A program made the position numbers and the translations under genes. From Gammaproteobacteria bacterium (GTDB taxonomy: Bacteria; Pseudomonadota; Gammaproteobacteria; Arenicellales; JAHEKD01), in the NCBI GenBank assembly GCA_024638545.1, contig JAHEKD010000169.1, forward strand, positions 1 to 6,044: a DNA stretch of 6,044 nucleotides, given 5' to 3'. Of this stretch, positions 1 through 5,786 are shown in pieces. Positions within the stretch are counted from its first letter, which is position 1; every line of letters begins with the position of its first letter. The notes under the pieces were generated by a model that was given only the letters and a program-made list of their open reading frames with translations, was not told where the DNA came from and searched no databases.

Positions 1-368
1 TGGGCGGCAGTCTGGCCACTGCCAGCTCAATTATTGAAAGTAAAGACGGGACCATGCTTTATGAAGCGCCTCACGGTACGGCACATGACCTGTATTTAAA
101 GTACATCGAAACAGATGGAAAAGTAGCTAATTTCAATTCATCTGCACTGATTTATGCAGTTGCCAATGCGCTTGAAACCCTCGGTAAGCGTGAAAAAAAT
201 CAGGCGCTTGTTGATTATTCGCTCGCACTGAAAACCTCGCTTATTGATACAGTGGATCAGGGAATCATTACAGGCGATCTGAAAGGTAAAACCACCAGTC
301 CTGAATCAGAACAGCTGGTGGACATGTATGGTTTTCTCGATGCCGTGGAAAAGAATCTGAATGGCTGA
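1..368 (+). CDS. NADP-dependent isocitrate dehydrogenase, C-terminal part (5' end outside window)
   Basis: This is the 3' end of a decarboxylating dehydrogenase of the isocitrate/isopropylmalate family. These cytoplasmic enzymes oxidise isocitrate to 2-oxoglutarate in the TCA cycle. The open frame enters the window (first full codon at position 3) and ends with TGA at 366-368; the first ATG inside it (54) is internal. Visible is a glycine-rich GGSLATASS stretch, then LYEAPHGTA, the HGT motif that contacts the nucleotide in this family. Next come an N-x-S-A helix region (VANFNSSALIYAVANAL) and a tail ending in FLDAVEKNL, typical of the homodimeric, eukaryote-like type II NADP enzymes. Those usually read EAAHGTV at the HGT motif, so this is a divergent version. 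Cofactor choice cannot be proved because most of the protein is missing. No clear terminator is seen after the stop. Confidence 0.8.
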   Translation, partial: GGSLATASSIIESKDGTMLYEAPHGTAHDLYLKYIETDGKVANFNSSALIYAVANALETLGKREKNQALVDYSLALKTSLIDTVDQGIITGDLKGKTTSPESEQLVDMYGFLDAVEKNLNG

Positions 369-543
369 TGGATCCACCGCATTTGCCTTTACAACAATTA
401 ATCTCATGCGTGCCTTTAAGTTCTGTTATATCTAAGCTGTGCCGTTTATTGCGAATTCAAGGTCTAAAATTCACCCGTTGCTAAACAGGATTTCGCAAGG
501 AATATTGACTGAATCAAATTAATCTCTACCGGCTTTACAAAAA

Positions 544-1428
544 ATGCAACTTTCCAGGCATCACCCCGTAAAAGCAGCCTGCTGGATGTTTTTTGGGGTT
601 CTGTCCTTTATCTGCCTGGCCGTGGCCGTTCGTCAACTAATTTACGATTACTCGGCGTATCAAATACTGGGCATACGCAGCATGCTCGGCACACTGTTCT
701 TAAGCCTGCTTATTTTAAAAAAAAATCGCAGCTGGTACATCAGCCTTACTCCAGGCAGACAGATCGCGCGTAATCTTGTACATTTTACCGGGCAATATCT
801 GTGGGTGATCGGTATTGGCCTGCTTCCGCTGGCAGAAGTTTTCGCCCTGGAATTTACTGCACCGGCCTGGGCAGCCCTGCTGGCCTGCCTGTTTTTAGGG
901 GAGCGCCTGACGTTTGCGCGCAAAGTCGCGCTTGCATGCGGCTTCACAGGCTTGCTGATGATACTCAAACCCGGGCCTGCAATTTTTCAGTCGGCATCAA
1001 TGATTGTCATTATTTCAGCGCTGTTTTTTGCCATGTCAATGATCCTTGTAAAACAGCTTAGCAAAACGGATAACGCCGCCACCATATTGTTTTATTTTTG
1101 TTTAATCCAGACGCCGCTGGGTTTAATTCCCGCGTCATTTGACTGGACACCCGTTACCGCCGGCTCTTTAATATGGTTTGTACTGGCTGGAATTTGCGGG
1201 CTGACCGCACACCTCGGTATCACCAAGGCCGTTCAAAATGCCGACGTCATGTTTATTCAACCGGTCGATTTTTTACGGGTGCCGCTGGTGGCACTGGTTG
1301 GCTACGTTTTTTATGAAGAAACGATCGATATCTGGCTTATAATCGGTGCAGTGATCATATTCAGCGGAAATCTCTACAGCCTGAAGCAGGAAGTGAAGCC
1401 TAAAAGATTTCTTCGTGATTCCACCTGA
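544..1428 (+). CDS. EamA/DMT-family inner-membrane transporter
   Basis: The 294-residue protein is built almost entirely of hydrophobic segments and fits the ten-helix drug/metabolite transporter superfamily with two EamA repeats, roughly residues 11-142 and 150-280. Repeat 1 ends with the family-typical LGERLTFARKVALACGFTG followed by a MILKPG turn. Repeat 2 ends with a matching YEETIDIWLIIGAVIIFSGN. The length is normal for the family (about 290-300). Substrates of the family range from amino acids and nucleotides to drugs, and nothing here identifies one. Stop TAA at 520-522 in the same frame rules out a longer N-terminus. The ATG at 544 has no convincing ribosome binding site, so a start at Met15 (586) cannot be fully excluded. 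The gene stands 175 bp after the dehydrogenase and probably has its own promoter. Confidence 0.88.
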   Translation: MQLSRHHPVKAACWMFFGVLSFICLAVAVRQLIYDYSAYQILGIRSMLGTLFLSLLILKKNRSWYISLTPGRQIARNLVHFTGQYLWVIGIGLLPLAEVFALEFTAPAWAALLACLFLGERLTFARKVALACGFTGLLMILKPGPAIFQSASMIVIISALFFAMSMILVKQLSKTDNAATILFYFCLIQTPLGLIPASFDWTPVTAGSLIWFVLAGICGLTAHLGITKAVQNADVMFIQPVDFLRVPLVALVGYVFYEETIDIWLIIGAVIIFSGNLYSLKQEVKPKRFLRDST

Positions 1429-1619
1429 ATGCAGGCTGGAGCTTAAGTATTAGTCATATAGTATTGCAGTTTCAGGTGCAGATTAGCAATAAAAGGCTGC
1501 GGACCTGTATATTGATCGGCGATATCCGTGATCTGAAATCCAGCTGTTTAAATTTACAGCCTGCAGGCTGCATGTGTCACTATCTCAAAATTGACTCGCA
1601 GGTGCAGGCTGTCAGTGAT
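1429..1619. other. Convergent intergenic region with repeated GCAGGCTG and a 14-bp palindrome
   Basis: This 191-bp gap lies between the ends of the plus-strand transporter and the minus-strand metalloprotease-like gene. It contains three direct copies of GCAGGCTG (1431-1438, 1563-1570, 1604-1611). One copy sits in a perfect 14-bp palindrome, CAGCCTGCAGGCTG (1557-1570). The sequence ACAGCCTGCA at 1556-1565 also pairs perfectly with TGCAGGCTGT at 1603-1612. These structures could help end both transcripts, but neither is followed by a T-run, so a classical intrinsic terminator cannot be claimed. A 62-codon plus-strand frame crosses the region but has no family features. Confidence 0.45.
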
Positions 1620-2186
1620 TTAAGATTCCACCCGGACACCTTCTATGGCTAAATCAGTTGCACATGAATGCTGGTGAAAACTCATGGTTGGCGCCACGCC
1701 GTAAGTCATTATGAACTCGCGCTGAGTTGCATAGGCTTCTCGCTCGCGCTGTACAAATGACTCGCATGTACCAGCCTGGAAATTGCCGCTTATATGCTGC
1801 AGGTAATGGACAAACTCATGTACAACCAGGCTGCGCGCAAAGCGCGATTCAAGTGCAGTCATTCTGTCATCAATATACACGGTGCCCTCATCATTATACC
1901 AGCCGACCACCTTGCATTTCTGATTGCCCTGGCAGGCATTATCGATAAAAAACTGTTGGGGCCTGAATTCCAGCTTCGGGTTAACACCGTTGGTCTTATA
2001 TCCGGAAAGGTAGGCTGCCCAGTTCAACAACGCCGTTAATTCATCGTGGCGTGTTTTAAAGATATTTTTACCTTGATCCGCGATCTCAATATTGACTTTT
2101 TTCACAATGTCCGGCATTGCACAAACGCTGGTCTGGGCCAGACATAAGCTTAAAGCAAGCGCTGATAATGCAGTCTTCGTTTTCAT
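1620..2186 (-). CDS. Exported HExxH zinc-metalloprotease-like protein
   Basis: This 188-residue protein begins with a classical Sec signal peptide: MKTK, a hydrophobic run to about residue 19, and a likely cleavage after VCA (residue 23). It should therefore act in the periplasm or outside the cell. The key motif is HEFVH at 123-127, the zincin HExxH signature, in the context VVHEFVHYLQH. A Glu in REREAYATQ (E150, possibly E148) is a good candidate for the third zinc ligand, as in gluzincins. Four mature-region cysteines (C85, C91, C141, C175) suggest two disulfides, consistent with export. The start is supported by TGAGG at 2196-2200 with 9 nt spacing. I recognise only the metallopeptidase-like fold; it may belong to one of the small domain-of-unknown-function HExxH families, and protease activity is inferred. 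It stands alone, 425 bp from the globin gene. Confidence 0.82.
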   Translation of the reverse strand: MKTKTALSALALSLCLAQTSVCAMPDIVKKVNIEIADQGKNIFKTRHDELTALLNWAAYLSGYKTNGVNPKLEFRPQQFFIDNACQGNQKCKVVGWYNDEGTVYIDDRMTALESRFARSLVVHEFVHYLQHISGNFQAGTCESFVQREREAYATQREFIMTYGVAPTMSFHQHSCATDLAIEGVRVES

Positions 2187-2291
2187 TTCCCGTTACCTCA
2201 TTTTTTATTATTTTCTTCAATATTACAGAAAATTCTAAATGTTATTCTATGTAATAGTTCACTCATATTGTGTGCCCTAATGCTGATTTAA

Positions 2292-2319
2292 TCTATATAT
2301 CATTAGTCTATGGCATCAA
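2292..2319 (-). promoter_or_regulatory. Possible sigma-70 promoter of the metalloprotease-like gene
   Basis: On the minus strand TTGATG (2314-2319) is followed after 16 bp by TATAGA (2292-2297), a reasonable -35/-10 pair about 105 bp ahead of the start codon. The -35 lies within a short GGCAT-CAA-ATGCC inverted repeat, and the 22-bp palindrome ends 12 bp upstream of it. In such AT-rich DNA chance matches are common, so this is tentative. Confidence 0.25.
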
Positions 2320-2330
2320 ATGCCCACAAC

Positions 2331-2352
2331 ATGAACAAAATATTTTGTTCAT
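2331..2352. repeat. Perfect 22-bp palindrome, candidate operator
   Basis: ATGAACAAAAT at 2331-2341 is followed at once by its exact reverse complement at 2342-2352, giving two 11-bp arms with no spacer. The outer TGAACA/TGTTCA half-sites resemble binding sites of dimeric helix-turn-helix repressors. It lies 145 bp upstream of the metalloprotease-like gene. No regulator gene is present in the window, so the protein that would bind is unknown. An intrinsic terminator is unlikely because there is no loop and no T-run. Confidence 0.6.
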
Positions 2353-2611
2353 TATGTATGCAGAAATAGTGTAACACCAGCGACTTGACAAATGTTTACA
2401 CTTGATAATGTTCCCGGCATCCTAACAAGTTGGTTTTATACGATACTTTTTAAAAATAATCTGGCTGGTTGCTATTGAAAATATATTCAGTGACTATAGC
2501 GAGTTGATATTCAAGATAAGCACCTGGCTACTTCTACCTGCTCATCTGCGGGCCGCCTGCATTTGGAGGATGCAAACCGTTGCTGCAGATTGAAATTGCT
2601 TGAATACCGTA

Positions 2612-3010
2612 CTAACTATTTCGCTGACTAATCAGGTAATCGATACCATTTTGCATAACAATACGCCAGGATCGTTCAACTTCATCATTAAACAGCGGGT
2701 CGGTAATTTTCGCGGCCTCAATCAGGCACTCCAGCCAGGTTACGTATAACTCCGGCATGACATTCAGATGCCGGGCATCATGCTTGACTGCCACATCAGA
2801 TAGAATTTCCGGCCGCTCGTAGGCAATCACCATGTTTGCCAGTGAGTGCAGCAGCATCTTTTTTTGTCTTTCCATATCGGTATTTTTAAAGTGCTTCTTG
2901 ATCTGCTGTGATTCAGATATAAATTTCTCGTAAAAAACATCCATAAAACCCGGATCCTTTGTGCAGCGGGCTAAACTTTCATTAAATATTTCTAAATTTA
3001 TATTATGCAT
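2612..3010 (-). CDS. Single-domain globin
   Basis: The 132-residue protein matches the proteobacterial single-domain globins related to the haem domain of flavohaemoglobins. Judged against that family, the pocket residues are Tyr27 (B10, in VFYEKF), Phe41 (CD1, in KKHFKNTD), Gln49 (E7, in MERQKKML) and His77 (F8, the proximal haem ligand, in AVKHDARHL). The C-terminal PELYVTWLECLIEAA and SWRIVMQNGIDYL match the G and H helices. There is no reductase domain, so electrons would have to come from another protein. Tyr B10 with Gln E7 is the arrangement used for O2 binding and NO dioxygenation; the actual role is inferred. An upstream in-frame TGA and the lack of other starts make the ATG at 3010 the only choice. 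No Shine-Dalgarno is visible, and a small ORF stops 17 bp upstream, so translation may depend on coupling to it. Confidence 0.85.
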   Translation of the reverse strand: MHNINLEIFNESLARCTKDPGFMDVFYEKFISESQQIKKHFKNTDMERQKKMLLHSLANMVIAYERPEILSDVAVKHDARHLNVMPELYVTWLECLIEAAKITDPLFNDEVERSWRIVMQNGIDYLISQRNS

Positions 3011-3027
3011 TTGTCGCTGATCAGCAG

Positions 3028-3216
3028 TTATACAGACATGTCAATAGATGCGGTAAAATAGAATTTACTAAACGGGGTTTTTACCTCCGGTCTGAGTGGC
3101 GAGATCTCAACATTGGGGGCATACTCAGTTATTCCACAGCTGCAATTGCCGGTACTCGACATCAGTTTTTGACAGTCGACCAACAAGCTGTTTATCCCAG
3201 ATCCTTCGTGATCCAT
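3028..3216 (-). CDS. Possible 62-residue Cys-containing small protein upstream of globin
   Basis: I do not recognise this protein. It would be 62 residues, soluble, with three cysteines: one at DCQK and a C-S-C pair in TGNCSCGITEY. It has no signal peptide or membrane segment. In favour of a real gene: the ATG at 3216 follows AAGG (3221-3224), with another AAGGAT slightly further upstream. It lies in an otherwise empty gap, and its TAA stop is 17 bp before the globin start, a typical operon spacing. Against: it is short and has no family support. If translated it could be co-expressed with the globin, and a C-x-C pair could bind a metal or carry out thiol chemistry, but that is speculation. 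It may instead be a leader ORF for the globin. Confidence 0.4.
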   Translation of the reverse strand: MDHEGSGINSLLVDCQKLMSSTGNCSCGITEYAPNVEISPLRPEVKTPFSKFYFTASIDMSV

Positions 3217-3369
3217 AATGCCTTATCCTTACGTATTATTAACCAATATTCGTGTTGACCGTGGCATAAACCCCATAAGGGATAGATTCCCGCGACTTGT
3301 TTTCGACTTTGTCCAAAACAGCTCGGCATACGCTCGTGTCAATAAAGCTTTTTGCATAGAAAGTTCAGC

Positions 3370-4185
3370 TCATCCAATCGCAAAAAGCCGGCACTGTCCT
3401 CCTGTTCCCCCTTTAAACTTTGGTGCACCGACAATAATTGTCGCACCACTGGCCGGCAGTTTGGCCAGGTTTGCCACATTTTCCAGTCCCCAGCGATCCT
3501 GAGGCAACCAGGCATAGTGTGTGGCAAAATCTTCAGACCGCCCAAAATCGAGTGACAGCGTGTCAACAGCCATGCCTTTGGCGGTCGTGTCCTCAAGCAG
3601 CATGGTTGCGGCCTCCACATGAAACCCGGGAAAGTGCATAACACCAGCTTCGTCAGAATTTCGGAACATGTCCGTACCAATATGCTTTTCCCAGCCACAA
3701 TACATGGCAACGCAGGCGTTGTCCGGGATATCGCCATAATCCGCTATCCATTGCTTAATGTCATCCGGCGTGACCTGCGCATCAGGATCTGTTTCTGTGC
3801 GACTCGAAATATCGATCACACATAGCGGCACGATAAGATCTTGTGCAGGAATCATATCCACGGTGTTGCCATCTTCCGAGAAATGGATGGGTGCATCCAT
3901 GTGTGTACCAATATGCTCATTAATCCTGAGGTTGTACAGGTTATAGCCATGTTCAGTGAAATTCACGACCTGCTCACGGAAAAACTGCTGGTCACCGGAA
4001 AAAGTGGGAAAATCCTCATCAAGCGTATGAGTCAAATCATGATATGCACTGTCCTGTACTGCTAGCGCAGGTTTTATCACACCCGGCAGTGCTGTTGCAG
4101 TCATACCAATGGCTGCACCCTTGAAAAGATGACGCCTGGACATCATTTTATTTTTTACGTTTTCAATAACACATGCATCACACAT
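3370..4185 (-). CDS. Tat-exported cyclase-family metal-dependent hydrolase (kynurenine formamidase-like)
   Basis: The 271-residue protein belongs to the cyclase family, whose members include kynurenine formamidase and isatin hydrolase, which hydrolyse amides or cyclic amides with divalent metals. The signature is at residues 91-102: HIGTHMDAPIHF, giving metal ligands H91, H95 and D97 and a likely catalytic H101. H223 and E235, 12 residues apart, match the spacing of the second ligand pair in kynurenine formamidase. The N-terminus has a twin-arginine signal, SRRHLFKG at 16-23, then a hydrophobic stretch ending near ALA (42), so the folded protein is probably exported to the periplasm. The start is fixed by AGGAG a few bases upstream of ATG 4185. 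Odd: the Tat motif is preceded by a 15-residue leader opening MCDAC, with a CxxC pair. The substrate is unknown; no tryptophan-catabolism genes are nearby. Confidence 0.87.
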   Translation of the reverse strand: MCDACVIENVKNKMMSRRHLFKGAAIGMTATALPGVIKPALAVQDSAYHDLTHTLDEDFPTFSGDQQFFREQVVNFTEHGYNLYNLRINEHIGTHMDAPIHFSEDGNTVDMIPAQDLIVPLCVIDISSRTETDPDAQVTPDDIKQWIADYGDIPDNACVAMYCGWEKHIGTDMFRNSDEAGVMHFPGFHVEAATMLLEDTTAKGMAVDTLSLDFGRSEDFATHYAWLPQDRWGLENVANLAKLPASGATIIVGAPKFKGGTGGQCRLFAIG

Positions 4186-4191
4186 TTGGTT

Positions 4192-4196
4192 ACTCC
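4192..4196 (-). promoter_or_regulatory. Ribosome binding site of the cyclase-family gene
   Basis: On the minus strand an AGGAG core (within CAGGAGTAACCAAATG) lies about 7 nt ahead of the ATG at 4185. This decides the start in favour of the longer protein with the MCDAC leader rather than the internal Met14 or Met15 directly before the Tat motif. Confidence 0.7.
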
Positions 4197-4236
4197 TGTT
4201 CTGCTGATCTGGTCTGATTTATTAAATCTGCCTGTG

Positions 4237-4268
4237 TAAATTCAAGCTGACAACATTACTTGAATTTA
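4237..4268. repeat. 10-bp-arm inverted repeat upstream of the cyclase gene
   Basis: TAAATTCAAG (4237-4246) and CTTGAATTTA (4259-4268) are exact reverse complements separated by 12 bp. The element ends 51 bp before the cyclase start codon. It could be an operator with two half-sites or a hairpin in the mRNA leader. The arms are AT-rich, so a purely RNA-level hairpin would be weak. Confidence 0.5.
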
Positions 4269-4482
4269 ATAATAAACCATAATTTCCTGTTTTTACCAGA
4301 TTTAATTTTTTTATTGGGCTATTTCATACGTTTACACATTTTTTAAACACTATGCCAATCATTCTGTTTCATATAATACTATCACTACGATTAGAGGAGT
4401 CGGGTATAAACAGATACAGACGGGCATTAACAACATCAGCTAACCGGTTAATTTAATTTCTGCTTTTCCCACAGATCTAAAA

Positions 4483-4902
4483 TCAGGGGTGGTTTTCACT
4501 GTTTTCCATGTCATAAATATCGTCGACAGGTATATTCAGCCCGTTCAGCAAGTGATTGGTTCTTCCCGCCATAGAGACGATTCGTAAAAGTTCGGCGTGC
4601 TCATCATCTGACATTCCTCGCGACCTTGCTGCAGCCGTGTGCGAATGTATACAGTATTGACAGGAATTGGCAATTGACACAGCGACGTAAATCATTTCCT
4701 TGGTCTTGAAATCAATCAGGGTTTCCGTGGTCATCACATCGCGCACACCCTGCCATATCTCTTCAAGCAATGCGGGATCAAATGCAAGGTAGAGCCAGAG
4801 GTTATTAATATAGTCAGTGCCTCTGAGGGCTCTTATCTCATCGAAGACGACCTTAACACGCGGGTCAGCTTCTGGATTATCGGTAAGTTTTACTGTGCTC
4901 AA
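4483..4902 (-). CDS. AhpD-like carboxymuconolactone-decarboxylase-family protein
   Basis: This 139-residue protein has the AhpD-type active-site pattern. E69 (in KTKEM) is followed 12 residues later by C81-Q-Y-C84 and then H88 (SCQYCIHSHT), with the same spacing as Glu118, Cys130/Cys133 and His137 of AhpD. The CxxC suggests thiol-disulfide or alkylhydroperoxidase chemistry rather than true carboxymuconolactone decarboxylation. It has no signal peptide, so it is cytoplasmic. The start is an unusual TTG at 4902, supported by a strong GGAGG 8 nt upstream; an in-frame TAA two codons before it excludes a longer form. The tandem GFA gene ends 23 bp upstream, so the two are probably one operon. No AhpC partner is in the window. 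The C-terminal tail (DDIYDMENSENHP) is acidic and polar. Confidence 0.86.
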   Translation of the reverse strand: MSTVKLTDNPEADPRVKVVFDEIRALRGTDYINNLWLYLAFDPALLEEIWQGVRDVMTTETLIDFKTKEMIYVAVSIANSCQYCIHSHTAAARSRGMSDDEHAELLRIVSMAGRTNHLLNGLNIPVDDIYDMENSENHP

Positions 4903-4910
4903 TAGTTAGT

Positions 4911-4915
4911 CCTCC
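4911..4915 (-). promoter_or_regulatory. Strong ribosome binding site fixing a TTG start
   Basis: GGAGG on the minus strand lies 8 nt upstream of TTG 4902 within the short gap after the GFA gene stop. The next in-frame codons upstream are CTA and the stop TAA, so TTG is the only start that this site can serve. The strong site probably offsets the weak start codon. Confidence 0.75.
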
Positions 4916-4925
4916 AAACTGGCTA

Positions 4926-5786
4926 TTAGTCAGGCATCTGGGCGAAGGCAGGCAAATCGTCGGTAATGGTATACCACTTAGCCTTGTGATCAACAAAAAT
5001 ATGGTCCGCAGCGCCAACTCCAGGATCATCATCAAGCGCACCCAGGGGGATGACTGCAATACCTCTTACCGGATCCTTGCGCGGAACACCACTGCCGCAG
5101 TGTTCACAAAAAGCATGAGCGAAGTATTTAGCTTCAGGTAATTTGTAGAATCTGATACTTGCTTCGCCTTTAATAAAAACAACGCCTTGGGTTGTTGTAA
5201 ACCCGTTGGTCGTAAATGCGGCAGCGCGGGCACGGCGGCAGCGTGAGCAGTGGCAATTGTGAACAATCCTGAATGGCTCGGTGACATGAAACTGAACGGT
5301 ATTGCACAAACAGCTTCCCCGGACGATACCGATTAAACGCTGCGATAATGCTTTGTCGGGATAAACCCTGCTGTTTTCATCGGGCATATAGGCCTCGTAC
5401 TGCGTTAAGCCATCGGTAATTTCATGCCAGGATGCTTTCGAGGCCGTAAAGATATGCGCCTGTACTTGCGGACCATCATCATGCGAACCGGCCGGCACAT
5501 AGATTATTTCATCATTCTCACCGTCATTAGGGACGATGGATCCACAATCTGCGCAGAATGATCGTATAAATTCAGGTGTGGATTGATACTCTTGTAACGT
5601 ATTTATTTCACTTTCCCAGTAAAAATCACGCTTAGCAACCAGGTAATAGGTTGCGAACGCTGCTCCATGTGCTTTACGGCACATTGAACAATGGCAGTGA
5701 TACGCAGCTTGAGGCCGTTCAGAAAAGGACCATTTAATACTGCCACACAGACACCTTCCTTGACTCATATCCGCATCAACCATCAT
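4926..5786 (-). CDS. Tandem GFA/CENP-V-domain zinc protein
   Basis: The 286-residue protein is two copies of the GFA domain (glutathione-dependent formaldehyde-activating enzyme/CENP-V type) in one chain. Copy 1 (about 8-130) has C12 and C14 (GRCLCG), C31, C33 and C36 (CHCSMC), and C78 and C81 (FCADCG). Copy 2 (about 155-280) has C159 and C161 (GSCLCN), C178, C180 and C183 (CHCSRC), and C227 and C230 (FCEHCG). All seven zinc-binding cysteines are kept in both. Single-domain members are about 130-150 residues, so this is a duplication or fusion. The family was named for joining glutathione with formaldehyde, but that activity is disputed, so substrate is unknown. It is cytoplasmic and first in a probable operon with the AhpD-like gene. 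Start uncertain: ATG 5786 lacks a clear ribosome site, and Met7 (5768), giving MSQGRCLCG, would be a more family-like N-terminus. Confidence 0.88.
   Translation of the reverse strand: MMVDADMSQGRCLCGSIKWSFSERPQAAYHCHCSMCRKAHGAAFATYYLVAKRDFYWESEINTLQEYQSTPEFIRSFCADCGSIVPNDGENDEIIYVPAGSHDDGPQVQAHIFTASKASWHEITDGLTQYEAYMPDENSRVYPDKALSQRLIGIVRGSCLCNTVQFHVTEPFRIVHNCHCSRCRRARAAAFTTNGFTTTQGVVFIKGEASIRFYKLPEAKYFAHAFCEHCGSGVPRKDPVRGIAVIPLGALDDDPGVGAADHIFVDHKAKWYTITDDLPAFAQMPD

Larger units (their letters stand above)
2187..2611. other. Long AT-rich intergenic region upstream of the metalloprotease gene
   Basis: This 425-bp stretch separates two minus-strand genes, the globin and the metalloprotease-like gene. 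I see no convincing coding frame, tRNA or terminator. It holds the ribosome binding site of the metalloprotease gene, a possible promoter (2292-2319), a perfect 22-bp palindrome (2331-2352) and a GGCAT-CAA-ATGCC inverted repeat (2312-2324). The part nearest the globin gene (about 2520-2611) is less AT-rich and shows only short, weak inverted repeats. Its size is larger than a simple promoter needs, so a small RNA is possible, but nothing directly shows one. Confidence 0.6.
4186..4482. other. AT-rich intergenic region between AhpD-like and cyclase genes
   Basis: This 297-bp gap probably carries the promoter of the cyclase gene, so that gene is likely transcribed separately from the GFA-AhpD pair. 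It contains the inverted repeat at 4237-4268 and a perfect 10-bp palindrome TAACCGGTTA (4441-4450). No clear -35/-10 pair, intrinsic terminator or coding frame stands out. Confidence 0.5.

Noticed and set aside
1464..1652. 62-codon plus-strand frame between the transporter and metalloprotease genes
   Set aside because: It passes through the repeat and hairpin region, overlaps the 3' end of the opposite gene, and has no ribosome site or family signal.
2385..2409. TTGACA followed by GATAAT on the plus strand, promoter-like
   Set aside because: The spacer is only 13 bp (15 for the overlapping TAATGT) and no plus-strand gene lies downstream.
3314..3342. Perfect TTGACA on the minus strand upstream of the small ORF and globin
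   Set aside because: At 16-18 bp spacing there is no acceptable -10 (GTTTTG at best), so a promoter cannot be supported.
3218..3502. 94-codon plus-strand frame
   Set aside because: It overlaps the end of the well-supported cyclase-family gene on the opposite strand, and its composition looks like an antisense shadow.
2394..4337. GTTTACAC shared by the gaps at 2394-2401 and 4330-4337
   Set aside because: A shared 8-mer in about 6 kb of AT-rich DNA is expected by chance and the sites have no common position relative to genes.
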